Shown here piece after piece: positions 22,507 to 34,058 of a DNA stretch of 64,000 nucleotides. This stretch comes from Ascaphus truei (taxonomy: Eukaryota; Chordata; Amphibia; Anura; Ascaphidae), in assembly GCA_036426205.1 (NCBI GenBank), contig CM071568.1:54074463-54138462 (forward strand), in the 5' to 3' direction. The notes beneath the pieces are model-generated. The model saw only the letters and a list, made by a program, of their open reading frames with translations, made no database searches and was not told the origin of the DNA. The number at the start of each line of letters is the position of its first letter. Position 1 is the first letter of the stretch. Position numbers and translations under genes: made by a program.

Positions 22507-24345
22507 GGGCCTCATGCAGTAAGCCCCGATAAAATCTCTTTGGCAAGTGTTGCCGATAGGCCTTTTTTTGGCGATTTGCCCTCGCAGTATTCATTAAGGG
22601 CCGAATCCTTCCGATCCCTGCCGAATCACTGCGAAAGCAAAACTGCCGATGAGCCTGTGCCGATACAGCCTGGCTCCCGATAAGCCTTCCGATAGGCCTT
22701 TTGTGCCGATAGATGTTTGCAGCAGAGAGAGACAAGCCGCTCTCTCAACGCAAACATCAGCAAAAAATAAAGTATTTATAAACAACTTTTACTCATAGTG
22801 TACATGTGCAGGGGGTCTCCGGAGCTGAACCGCATTGGTTTCAGGTCCGGGTACCCCCTGCTTCCCGAGATACAGGCCCCTTTATGAGGTGCCGGTATTC
22901 CTCTGCATTTAAAGGTCCAGATCACGTGACCGCGGAATGTAAACAAAGCAGAGGGATACCGGCACCCCATAAAGGGGCCTGTATCTCGGGGAGCAGGGGG
23001 TCCCCGTACCTAAAACCAAAGCGGTTCAGCTCCAGAGACCCTCTGCACATCTAAACTATCAGTAAGACACACATATCAATAAAGTCTCGTTCCTTACCTT
23101 TGCGGCTATGTGCTATGGTAGCGAAGCAGCATGAATGTATTTTTAATAATAGTGTACTGTGAGCAGGGGGTCCCCTGAGCTGAACCGCGTTTCTTTGTGT
23201 ACCAGGGACCAACTGCTACCCAAGTTACAGGCCCCGGTATGTGTCATCGGGTGGCAGTGTCGCCGCCATCTTTATAGCACCCCATTCGCGCCGTGTCCAC
23301 TATAAATATGGCGGCGATACTGGCACCGGTGCCCCAAACTGGGGCCTATAACTCAGGAAGCAGGGGGTCTCTGAGCCACAAATTAATGCGGTTCAGCTCA
23401 GGGGACCCCCTGCTCCCGCACAATATTATTAAAAATACATAAATGCTGCTTCATTACCATAGCGGATAGCCGCTAAGGCAATGAAGGGGTTAAGGCAGAA
23501 TAGCATGTTTATTTGGGGACATTTGCCCCCAATAAACATTGCATTAAACAACATACACCCCCTGTGTATTTAAAATACATAAACAACAATAAATACATTA
23601 AATACATATAGTACTCACCACCCATGTCCGGCTGCGACGATGAAGGCCATCCTCCTCTTCATCCTGGCCATGGCCCCCTCCGCTGCTGCAAAACAGACAC
23701 AAGAATGAAAACATCCAATGTAATGTCCCCTAACCCCTTAATCACCATAGCGGTTATTAACCGCTACAGTCATTAAGGGGTTAACCCATCCTCACCCACC
23801 ACTCGGGACGTCTACATACCCTCCCACACTAACCCGGGGCCTCAGGTGGTTCCCACGGGGGTCTGGGGAACTCACGAGTGCTCACTACGGGTCCGCGGTG
23901 CCCCCACAGAAGTGGGACCACACATCTTCATCCCCGCACCTATGGGTCGGCGGTGCCCCCACAGATGTGAGGCCACCGCTTCATCCCCGCAGACTACGGG
24001 TCCGCGGTGCCCCCACAGATGTGAGGCCACCGCTTCATCCCCGCAGGTGTCACCCGTGGAACCACCTGCCTGATACCCGTGAGATACCTGAGGAGACCCG
24101 CAGGTGGTCTCCAGAGGTCCCACGCAAAACCACGGAACAAACCCTGAATGTAAACAAAATAAACCTGGCCTATACATTCAATACATACACCCCCCCCCCC
24201 CAACACCTACAGTACAATAATGTGCAAAATAACTATTATCCAGATAGGGATAATAGATTATTTGCCCATTATTAAACACATTAACTAGCATATTACAATA
24301 AATAATGTACTACTGACCTCATCAATAAGAAGCCCCTGTCGCCAG
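22507..24345. mobile_element. Harbinger-like element, right end missing (copy C)
   Basis: Left end GGGCCTCATGCAGTAAGC at 22507. Internal order matches copy D closely: hairpin module 22802-23060 with ATCACGTGAC at 22921, second hairpin module 23160-23420, AACCCCTTCA boxes, an exon-like minus-strand segment 23619-23685, TTATTAACCGCTACAGTCAT (23755), and CTCATCAATAAGAAGCCCC (24318). Similarity to copy D stops at CGCCAGCA.CATC near 24345, where a Penelope fragment begins, so the right end has been lost. Confidence 0.75.
23895..24056 (+). repeat. Three-copy 54/55-bp tandem repeat
   Basis: GCGGTGCCCCCACAGA starts units at 23895, 23950 and 24004. Units two and three are nearly identical (GATGTGAGGCCACCGCTTCA). 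Lies inside copy C. Confidence 0.85.
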
Positions 24346-25260
24346 CAACATCCATAAGAGTGTTAAGTTCAGACAGATAAATGGTGGTGGGATCCTTCTC
24401 TAATCTAAGGTAACAAACCCTGTCATTAAGTTGCCTCATGGCTTCTTTAAGATATTGTTCTTTCGACATCACTACGATAGCTCCGCCTTTATCGGCGTTT
24501 TTTATGATTATTTCATCGTTTGTTTTTAATTTATGTAGTGTGTTACGTTCAATTTTGGTAAGGTTGTCCGGTCTTATATTGGAGAAGGTGTATCCCGTAG
24601 CTAATATTTGCAAGTCACGTTCGACTAATTTTTTAAATGTTTCTAAAAACGGTCCTTTATTGTATGTGGGACAAAAAAGTGATTTGTTTTTTAAACTTGA
24701 ATGTTTGCTATGTGTTAGGAATGTGGTAACATCCTCTACTTGTTCTTCCTCATGTTCTGCAAGCAGATCTGTTAAGTCTTGTATACTAGTGTATTCTCTA
24801 AAGGAGAGATGTTCTTGTAACATTGTATCCATCGGGGGCTCTCGGATGGAACTTGGAGCCTCTGGTGGAGACAAGGTAATAGTGGCATCATTTTTATTTG
24901 TAAACCATTTTTTTAAAGACAATTTTCTGATAAACCTCTGTACATCAATAACAGTGGAGAAAAGATCACAGTTATTATTCAAAGCGAAGTTCAGACCCTT
25001 ATTTAACAATTTGATTTCTTCATTACTTAATGGTATCCCAGAGATATTAATGACATTGTTATTATCAATATTTAAGTGTCCAAAGGAATGACATCACATC
25101 CTTTCCAAAAATTGACTCTGTCACATGGTTTAAGAAGGTCACATGCCCATCTCTTATTCTGGGAGAGAAGATTTTTATTTGTTAAAAGTCTATGGACACA
25201 ATAAAACACAGTGAATTAAACTTCTTCTGTAAACTGTTTCTTTTTATCATTGGTCATTCT
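24346..25260 (-). pseudogene. Penelope-like reverse transcriptase, N-terminal fragment
   Basis: On the minus strand the frame from about 25083 to 24346 reads as the front part of a Penelope-like protein. It has LLNKGLNF (cf. RLNQGLNF in the 7.7-kb element), IDVQRFIRKLSLKKW, SLKNKSLFCPTYNKGPF, LVERDLQILATGY and IIIKNADKGGAIVV. Each has a counterpart in the same order in the element at 7667-10216. Roughly 240 residues remain. The catalytic palm and the endonuclease are missing because the fragment ends at the join with Harbinger copy C. Upstream (25090-25260) the frame is shifted but still resembles the family's N-terminus. It is a dead, truncated copy from a different subfamily than the 7.7-kb element, judging by the sequence differences. 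Confidence 0.8.
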
Positions 25261-25269
25261 GCTACAAAG

Positions 25270-26560
25270 GCTAATTAATACATTTGTTGATGATGGTGGG
25301 AACTTTCAGCCATAGATTTCTTGTAGAGAGCCAGACCCTGTCTCCAACACAAAACATTGGGGACAGTCTACACTGTAGATCCATAGCTCTCTTGTAGTGT
25401 ATCCGAGCCTCCTGAAGTTTTTTCTTTAGTGTTTTTTGGATTTCTTGTAATGCGGCAAGTGTTTCCCTTATGGCTGGCTAGGGACCAGACACAAGAAAGG
25501 GGTAAAGGAAGGTAGGTTGATAACCATCATTAGAAAGGAAGGGGCTTTGCTGCGTTGCACTATGCTGAGCATTGTTGCATGAAAACTCAGCAAGCAGTAA
25601 GAAATCTGACCAGTCATAATGGAGGAGGCAAACAAAGCAGCACAGATACGGCCCCAGAGTCTGGTTAGTCCTGTCTGTCTTACCGTTGGATTGGGGGTGA
25701 TAGCCGGAGGACAGATTTAGGCTAACTCCCAGGATTAAAAAAAAAAGAACGATTCCTGCGCTCCTACCAATTAGGCTAAAATAAAATAGTAATCCCATGA
25801 ATAAGGGTTATTTAGTTAAACCCTTTGACCAAAGCATTATAGGCAACTTCAGGGCATAACTGAATTTGCAGTACACGTACAGTACACGGAATATATGTAA
25901 TTATTGTCCCATGGACTGGTGAAAAATGTGAGAAAGCCCTGAAGTGGTTAAACAAAGCATATGCTTTTGTGAGTAGTGCAATTTAAAGCTGGCTAAAGCC
26001 AGTATCATAGTTACCTTACTATATAGGTAAACTGTGGGTGCACAAATTCCCACAGAATTTGAAATGATCTTGTCCGGGACCCTGTGAAGGTGGAAAAGCT
26101 CTTGTTACCAGTTTGGTAATCTGCTGTAGGGAGTTTCTGGGCAGCAATAAAATGAGCTATCTTTGTGAGTCAATCCACTATTACCAGGATGATATAGTTT
26201 TAAATATTTAGAGTTAATTTAATGATGAAGTCCATCGAGAGTGGCCGTAGTAAGCTTAGACAGGAGGCTAGAGGAGTCTTGGTCCTGGCACAGGTTTCAC
26301 AAGAAAAGATGTATTTACATGCCTTTTTGGTGCAGTTTGGGCAACCAAAATGCTCTCCTGTGTTGTGGACTCCTGGATGACCTGCAGGTCTAGTCATGCA
26401 GTAGTTGGAGGAATTCCAATCTTACATCTTCCAGAACAAATAAATGGCTTTGAAGTATCCAGAGACCAAACTGCAGAATCAAATTGATGTCCCATAGGCT
26501 ATTGCTTAGAAATTAGTCATCGGTACAGTGTCGGCTCCGTTAAACCATGATAGAAGATAA
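25270..26560 (-). pseudogene. Ty3/gypsy integrase remnant, interrupted
   Basis: In a live element integrase inserts the DNA copy into the host genome. On the minus strand: the zinc-binding region with HPGVHNTGEHF and CETCARTKTP (26200-26397); the core with SMDFI and ILVIVDWLT (near 26190-26140), where Asp is a catalytic residue; and VPDKIIS (about 26060). After a break comes GVSLNLSSGYHPQSNGKTDR (about 25735-25670), where Asp stands at the usual catalytic Glu. It continues with YDWSDFLLLAEFSCNNAQHS and, in a shifted frame, a C-terminal part with FCVGDRVWLST (25300-25350). About 300 bases (25745-26050) that do not fit integrase separate the two core halves. Stops, shifts and the changed active site make it a pseudogene. 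Confidence 0.8.
25745..26050 (-). repeat. Insertion inside the gypsy integrase remnant
   Basis: Not integrase-like. Its 25793-25860 part (TTTAGTTAAACCCTTTG and CAAAGCATTATAGGC) is repeated in inverse at 53380-53430 and again around 53835-53880, so it is a piece of a dispersed repeat, apparently associated with gypsy remnants in both places. Confidence 0.5.
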
Positions 26561-26662
26561 GCTGAAAGATGACGCCAAGGAAATTTTTCTGATGCTGAAT
26601 GGTCTGTCGGCATTTTGGGCTTGAAGATGCATTAGGAGATAACCTGGACATAGCATACTGTA

Positions 26663-27022
26663 CACTGGCGACACGCTTTATTGCGCATCGGCCAGATCCG
26701 CAAGCCGGGAGATTTCCCGGCTTGCTAGTGGCCGCCCCTCGGCGTGCCGCGCGTCATAGACGCGCGGTCACGCGTCTTCGGGAGCGTGCGCCCCCTGCAC
26801 GCGCGTCCAGGGGCTCCCCGAGGGAGCCCTGGTGTCCCGCGATCGCGGGACAGCGGCAGGGGGTTCCGGGGGACCCGGCGGACCCGGCAGCGGTAGGGAG
26901 AGTGCCCCGATCAGAGGGCGCTCTTCCGCTGCTTCGGCGCGCGCCCGTCACTCTCGGGCGCGCGCCAGGCTACTGCTGCGGCACAGAACGGGCAAATGCT
27001 CGAATAAACTGTGCCGCAGCAG
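26663..27022. mobile_element. GC-rich TA-target MITE, copy 1
   Basis: Exactly 360 bp between TA dinucleotides (26661-26662, 27023-27024). Left end CACTGGCGACACGCTTTATT, right end read inward CTGCTGCGGCACAGTTTATT. The interior is strikingly GC-rich and built of successive palindromes: AAGCCGGGAGATTTCCCGGC; GACGCGCGG/ACGCGTC; GGCTCCCCGAGGGAGCC; TCCCGCGATCGCGGGA; GCGCGCCCGTC/GGGCGCGCGC; and a perfect 16-bp stem TACTGCTGCGGCACAG at the right end (26971-26986 with 27009-27024). Copy 2 at 46844 has the same length and differs at only a few positions. Confidence 0.85.
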
Positions 27023-27024
27023 TA

Positions 27025-27220
27025 TGCTTTCCCATTCCTGTAACCAGGGTGGTACGAAATCAGGATATTAAATTGTGAAAAGAACATAGCCTACAAGCTT
27101 GTTGGACAGATGGTCTTTTTGCTGAGTGGATAAATTCTTCGTTCCAATGATTCATAAGGACGGTCACTGGGGACTGGCCCCTTCTAGTAAAATAGGTGCC
27201 TCCACTCTGAGAAGTCAGTC
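27025..27220. other. Short unassigned stretch
   Basis: No feature seen between the MITE and the next Harbinger-family fragment. Confidence 0.4.
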
Positions 27221-28150
27221 TTATTGTCCAGGATCATTGCTGAGTACGGAAAGACTTCCCACGCTCTGATTGGCTCTAGTATCATGTGACAGGCTTTCAA
27301 TGACGTCACATCCGTTCTCCCCCAAGCCTCTGTCACATGGTATACTAGAGCCAATCAGAGTAGGGATGGAGTTCCCACGCTCTGATTGGCTACAGTACCA
27401 TGTGGGGACGGCCATATTTCTTTTCATGACATCATCTTAAAGGCAATTGAAGCAAAGCCATTCTGATTGGCTGTGCTTTCATTGCCTTTAAGTGACGTCA
27501 TCTTTTTTTTTTTTATCGGCCAAAACACATGGTTTTCACGTCCCAATCAGGACCGTGGGAACCATGATGAAAATGTGACGTCATAGGACTTTAAAAGCCT
27601 ATGTCGTCTCATTTTGAAGCCAGACGCCGAGGAGGAAGGATCTATTACAGAAGAAGAAGGACAGGGCGTGGCCGAAGACGGGAAGAAGACCCAGGAAGAA
27701 GGTAGAAGAAAGAAGAATACTGATGAAGATGGATTACAAGTAGAAGACCCGTGGATTGATTTGGATTTTTAGTGTAATGTTTATTTTTTTATGATTTGTT
27801 ATTTTATGGGTTCCTGTGCCTGGTGGTTTTGTACGTGAGTAAGGTATTCAATGGGAGTCGGAGGGGCCAAGTAATGGTAAGTGAACTAAAGAAATGTATT
27901 TTATTTAACTTGTTAATTTTTTTAAAACCTTTTTTAACATGTGGGTTTTTTTTGGTGGTATATCATTTCTTGCCACTGTATATATGTATGTATGTATGTC
28001 TAGAGAGATCTATACATACAGGGTAAGAAATGATGTTGTTTTAAAAGCTTTCTTTCATGTTTTTTAAAATAATTTGTCTATGCTGCTATGCTTTATTGTG
28101 TGTTTAAAGTATTTTACAATTAGATAGATGTAATTGTTGATATTGTATGG
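27221..28150. mobile_element. Harbinger-family internal fragment
   Basis: Contains the GCTCTGATTGGCTCTAGTA and ACCATGTGAC inverted blocks (27255-27420), seen in reverse order at 16740-16870, then TTTTATGGGTTCCTG, GGTAAGTGAACTAAAG and TATCATTTCTTGCCACTGTA (27800-27980), seen in the same order in copy D at 50505-50680. A TGTATGTATGTATG run and a CATACAGGGTAAGAAATGAT block follow, also shared with D. Neither TIR is present. An acidic frame without ATG (27617-27772) is noted under findings. Confidence 0.65.
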
Positions 28151-30520
28151 TGTTCTTGAGGTCAGGGTTAGGCTTCGTTTTGTATTTTGTATTCTTGTTG
28201 GTACATATATTTTTTCACAGGCTGCCCTATGCCCAAACCCCCGCCATAGGTTAATACCACACCCCATCCACACGGTCCACCGGGTGTCACCGCCTAGCCT
28301 GGAGTACGTGGACAATTCACCGGGGGGGGGCGAGGGAAGACGGACTGGGAAAGGCAGCGCAGTGGCGCTACGGAGGGCGATTCACGGGGAGGGGGAGAAT
28401 TGAGGGTGGCAGGATACAGCACCCAACCGGCGCGTAAGGAAAGGCCCGGGGTCCTCGAGGGGTGTTCCCATCACGATCCACGAGGTGTCAGGGGTATTTT
28501 CATTTGACGACGACAGGGAGCCAGGGCACTAACCCATTTAAGGAGAACCGGTGGGGCACCCTATTTGAAGGATACTCCGCGTGGATGGACCGTCTCGGTT
28601 CTCATCCGGCGTGAGGACGTGGGTGTAGGTCTGGTGGAAAGAGGGAGAGTTTCACAACCGAGCAGAGGGAACCAGGATTACAGAAGAGGTGGTTCAGTGG
28701 GCGTAGAAGGACATAGCGCCCATGGGTCCCAACAACATGTCAGATCCAGTCGATCCTGATCGAGCCCCTATCAGGGTGTTACTGGGAGGGCAGGTGTAAT
28801 GCTGACCTGACCAGGGTCAGTAGGGCGGAGAGGGCTATAATAGTCGGTATAAAGTCACCGGGTTGAGTATCCCTATGTGCCGGAGCCCCTGATGGATGAA
28901 ATTGAGGACAATAGGGAAAGGTGGCTCCAAGAGGTACTATAGAGTGTTATTAGTCAATAGGGGGAGCGCCATTGTAGGTAGAAGGCAGAGGAAAGGATAG
29001 ACACCCTGATGCGAGTGTGGAGCATAGGGAGAATGTCCCAAACATAGGGTGACCTATGGCCAGAGAGAGATGGATCGCCTAGGCATTACTTGTCACAGTC
29101 GGATATGGTAACAGGGAAGGTGAGAAAACCTGACCCAGATCACTATTTTTAGGGGGGTCACTAACAACATTACCGCGGGTTCGTGCTGCTGGTCGGGGGC
29201 GGGGCTTGGCCGGGATGTACTGTATTCATTGTTATGGTATTCTGAAATTTGTATGTGAATGTTAACATAATATTTGTCATGTTACAGTGCTTCCTGGAAG
29301 AAAGTGTACAAATTTAAGGTCCACCAGGAGGACGGGGGATTCACCAGGGGAGAGAAGTAGCGGGTCATGAAATGGCTACAGTCATATCTCTGCTGACAGT
29401 AAGGCCTGGTAAGTTGGCATGCAGCAGTATCATGGAGGTTTTCCCTCACACCCGGTGGGTGCCCTGTGTATGGATGGGGACTGGTCACATGCTCTGACTC
29501 ATGGTTAGTGATGTCAGAGGGTGTGTGTCAGCCTCAGAAGGACATAAGGCACAGCAGTGTGTCTAAGAGTTAGTTGAGTTCCAGTTGCTGTAAGTTCTTA
29601 GTTCTAGTTCAAGCCAGCAGGAGTTGCTGGAGAGTTTGGTATGAGACTGAGTTCTGTGAGAGGAAGAGTTGGGTACTCCAGAGAGACTGTTGTCCAGGGG
29701 ACATGGATCAGGATAGTGATCCCTGCGGGGATAGGAATTCACCTATTAAAGTAAAGGAATCAACCTTTGAAGGGAGCAGCGTGGAGAATCATGAGAGGAA
29801 GTCTCAACTGCGAGGGGCAGCTAGCCCACATAATCACATAAAGATGGTTCATTCAGAAATCCTCTCGTGTACTTCTGTGGAATGAGTGTACAGCAGAGAG
29901 AGCACCACCGAGGAGTTTCCTCGTCAGGACATCCATGCGGACGCAGGGGCTGAGGGCCCTGGTGAGGTGGAGGCGTGCACTGGAACTAGGTGAGATCCAC
30001 ACACTACCTCAGCTGCCTGTCTGGACGGGTCTCCCCACACACCATCATGCGGGAAGACTCAGGAGTCCTGTAGCCAACAAGGTGCACCATCAGGCATATC
30101 TACACTGTAATGGGGTCCGGTTAGACCACAGGGGCCAATGTGAGATTGGTGGGTCAGACCGGGCCAGAAGAAACACCGTTACATTATTATATGTTAGTAA
30201 AATGCTCAATATTATTAATTACAATACATCGACAACCACATACCAGGAACCCGTACACACAGTGTGCGTCACGTGCCAGAGCGTTCACACACAAGGTTAA
30301 CAATAGTGGCTATTACCGTGGGAAAGAGGGGGGGAGGGAAGGTAAGAAAGCCTCTGCTTCACTGAATTAATCGTAGAGTAATGTGGATAAGGGCTGGACT
30401 GAGAATAGTATTAACACTACACCCAAAGAGAAAAGAACTCAGTAGATAATAGCACTACAGTATCGATAATGTGGTTGTCAGTCTTAAAGTATCTTTATTT
30501 AATCTAATTTAATCTAATTT
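28151..30520. other. Unassigned DNA, probably decayed LTR-retrotransposon sequence
   Basis: More than 2 kb with middling GC and many G-runs, short frames on the plus strand with frequent stops, and no domain I can name. Phrases such as AGAGTTAGTTGAGTTCCAGT and GGAGAGTTTGGTATGAGACTG (29560-29660) have the character of frog LTRs, but I found no TG...CA unit with a target duplication. Confidence 0.3.
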
Positions 30521-30526
30521 AATCTA

Positions 30527-30802
30527 CAGGTGCGCCACGAGTATTCTAAAACTTGCCTTGGAAAATGTGGGGTATAAACCAACAAGATTCAGGTACATTC
30601 TGGGTACATGCTGCAACATTTCAGTGACATTTCTGCAGAAAGAAAGATAGTGGCCCATCGCATAACACAGGGGGGGTCCTGGCAGTCCCATGCAAACTTG
30701 CAGCATGTAACCCAGCATGTACCCTGGGTCTTGTTGTGATAGCCCCAGAGTTTCCAAGGCAAGTTTGGAATACTCTCGGTACACCTGTATATTGAAGTAG
30801 TA
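30527..30802. repeat. 276-bp imperfect palindrome
   Basis: TACAGGTG at the left is matched by CACCTGTA at the right. The arms continue with GAGTATTCTAAAACTTGCCT and its near complement (AGGCAAGTTTGGAATACTC), GTACATTCTGGGTACATG and CATGTACCCTGGGT. It looks like a small foldback element or the TIR part of one. Confidence 0.7.
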
Positions 30803-31800
30803 GGGGTTCTCAGGAGGTGAACCCCTTAATTTCAACTCTGGGGACCCCCTGCTCCGGAGATTCGATCTCTTTGGGGTTCCATTGCCACGGAGAGCTACTT
30901 GCACCACCACCTCCGTATATATCTCTGGAAGCAAGGGGTTTGCAGCTGAAATTAATAGAGTTTACCTCCGGAGACCCCTGCTTCAATACAGTATAGAAAA
31001 CAAAAAAATAATAAAACATTGGATTGCTTGTAAAAGATACTATGGAGACCAGCAGAAAAGACTGCTTCTTTTCTGGGACTCTCTGCACGATCTTACCGAC
31101 TGGTGGGTGGATTGTTGTATTGTAATCTGTATTTTTTTTATTGTTTATTTTGAAAATATTTGATGGGCAAAAGCGCTTTTTAGCCATATTGGCTAATGGG
31201 CTACTGCCCAATAACTGTACAGTATGTTGTGGGTTTTTTTTATTGGGGGTACAGAGGGTGTTGAAGGGAGGTTGTGGCCCCAGGGTGTGGTGGTTAGTAA
31301 TAAGGGGTTAACCCCACTGGCGGTGGTGGTGGGTGGTTAGTTGGGTAGAGGAAGCGGGTGTGATGGGGGTAGTTTCCCTGGGTGGGTGGCTAGGCCTCCT
31401 GGGGGTATCGGGAGGGGGTAACCCCTTAATTACCATAACAGTTACTACGTTATGGAGAGGGGGGGGTAATATATGTTTAATGTTTTACTGTGTTTTAATT
31501 TTTATTTTCTATACTGTACTGAAGCTTGGGTCTCCGAAGGTGAACCCTATTGATTTCAGCCGCGGGAGACCTCCTGTTCTGGAGATATAGACCTCAATAG
31601 GGTGCTGCTCGGTCTTGCCCCACTGGCGTGGCGCTAGCTTAAACCCCATTGGAGCAGCTAATGGCACCCCCATGGAGGTCTATGCTCCCAAAGCAGGCTG
31701 TTACTGTAGTTGAAATTAAATTGATTCGCCTACGCGTAACCCTGATTTAATATGTATAGAAAACCAAAAATAATAAAACATTACTTCACTGTAAAAGCTG
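30803..31800. mobile_element. Harbinger-family internal fragment
   Basis: Begins with the palindromic module (AACTCTGGGGACCCCCTGCT at 30834 and its counterpart CTCCGGAGACCCCTGCTTC near 30970). AACCCCTTAATTACCATA (31420) and another half module (31520-31600) follow. G-rich GGGTGGTTAG blocks match copy A (4660-5080). Ends not identified. Confidence 0.5.
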
Positions 31801-34058
31801 CTCAGAGACACACACAGAGAGAGACAGCTCTTCGGGACTCCTCTATGTAGCTCTTACAGACTGTCTGTCCCGAAAACGATTAGAACTGCTTTAATCCTCC
31901 CGGGCCGCAAAGTGTACTGCCGTGCACCCGTCACACACAGGCTACAGATTTCAGCCTGTGGTCTGTGACCACACCGGCAGAAAATCGCACTACATCTCTA
32001 TATTCCATCTCCTTCTCGAGGCTCTATTAGAATCATTAACTGTATATAAACCTATTGAGTAGATAATTATGAATGAGTGAACCATTTACCATAGAGAGTT
32101 GGAGAAGAGGTATTCATATAAACACTTTCTAATGAAGGGAACTTGGACCCATATATAAATATCTGTTTCTAATTATATTACATGATCGTTATGGTGCAGA
32201 GTGGTCCGGTCACAGATATTAGCCATTTTTCCATATTGCATAAAAATTTTAATATTTAGATATATGTATATTTTTTCTCTTCTAAAACATAATTCAAAAA
32301 AGATTTTCTAGTTTATAATGATAGAGAAATGCTGGTATCTTTTCCTCCAAGCTATTTTTATTCTATTTAAAATTATTTCTTAATTATTATGGTGTATATA
32401 GCCTTGTCTCTTTATTGTTAATTTTGTAATATAATTTATTCATGCCCTCACAGTGATAAAATTATTCAATTATCATTCACTAGAAGTTACTAGGTTCTCC
32501 CTTGGTTTCTGGATATCCATTTTTACGATAATATTATTTCACTAGGATTGACCTGTATGTATTGCAATATGGTTATAAAAATAAAAAAATATTTGCCTCT
32601 GATTTTCTCCAGATTGGGGTCTTCTAATTAATGTTGAGCTTTCCTTTCCTACAAAGCTTTGATATCTGCTACCAAAAATACACAAAATGTAACTTTCTGT
32701 AAATGCAAATTTGCAGATAGTTATAGCCAGCAAATTTGCATTTTATTTATCTTATGTAAGTAGCTTAAAGGCACTTGAAAATTTGAGTCAAATGCTGATT
32801 TTGCAAAAGTGACAGTCTCAAAATAAGGGACGAGGGTGAGAGTAAGATAGAGTAGGCAAGTCATTTAATTGGGCCTGAGCAAAGGGTGAGGGGGGGGTTG
32901 GATCTCCATTGTCACCTACTGTAATGAGAAAAGCACAACTAGAGAGGACAAGTCAAGACTTCAGCGTGCTGTAAGGCTGATTGTCCACTGTTCCAAATAA
33001 AGGATATGTCAGGGAGTATCTCAACCTCACATGCTTTAATGACAGCCAGTGATCGCATGCCCCATTTACTCACCCTTATAACAATGTGCCACAGAACAGA
33101 CAATCAGACTATGCACTGCTATGCTATAGCGCTCAAAGCCTGTTTTGAAGAATCTTGGTTAAACTTTTGGCTCTGAAAATTCTCAAAGTTTTGCTAAAAT
33201 GGGAAATAATTAATCAAAAATTAGGGGAATTTATCAATGAAAAATATTTTTGAAAACTGAATATAGATGAGATGGGCACTTAAAATAGTGTTCTGGTTTG
33301 GTTCTAAAATATTTTTTTGCATTTTGTTTAGATGGGTGTTAGTTCTAAAAAATGTTGTTGCTATAACTTGATTTATTACGTTATTATCTGAATTTATCAA
33401 ATAATGAGAAAAACTCAAAATATGCAAGAAAAAGCACAGTAATGCATATAAAAATGTGTTGATTAAGTATAAAATCATTACCGAAAACAATTAAGACATT
33501 AAAATAATATAACTTCAGAATTAAAATGATTTAAAAAGATATGGTGAGAAAAAACTTAGAGAAGGTCACGTGACTTAATTTGGGGGTTGTTTCTTAAATC
33601 AAAAGGGTTTTGTATTTGTTTTTGGAATGTAAGGTTGAGGATGCTGATTTCACATGCATGGTTTTATCCAACTCTACTTACAATATCTATTTACCATTTT
33701 TCCTTAAGCATATTAACATTATAGGCGGTGAAGTTGGGGAGCGCCGATGTCACAAAAAAATAAAAACATAAAAACACAAAATAGTGGCAAGATAGTCTGG
33801 AATCTTGGGTTAAACTGCAAGAGATGATCTATGAGATGGAACTCACATTCACGGATAGAATAAAGCAGTTCCAAAAACTCTGTTTGGTAAGCTGGTGTTG
33901 GGGTGATATGTGGGTTGATCAGATCTGGTCTGAGTAGTCTGGTTCACTGGTCCTAATGATATGGTATTTCAGATGGAACAAAGGGGACATACCATAGTGG
34001 GATCTGTATAAAATCCTTAATTTATAACAAAAGTATAAATATAAACTACATAAATCTA
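31801..34058. other. AT-rich DNA without recognisable features
   Basis: More than 2 kb of AT-rich sequence. Short frames only. No TIRs, LTRs, RNA genes or domains seen. It may be unique intergenic or intronic DNA. From about 33750 the text (AATAAAGCAGTTCC, AGTAGTCTGGTTC) may already belong to the element carrying the palindrome that follows. Confidence 0.4.

Noticed and set aside
23895..24056. Regular 54/55-bp units resembling a CRISPR array
   Set aside because: The units are contiguous near-identical tandem repeats without variable spacers, in eukaryotic transposon DNA.
26599..27078. 159-codon Ala/Arg/Pro-rich frame and its near copy at 46819-47247
   Set aside because: Lies across the palindromic GC-rich MITE; the frame extends into unrelated flanks, and the similarity ends at the MITE limits.
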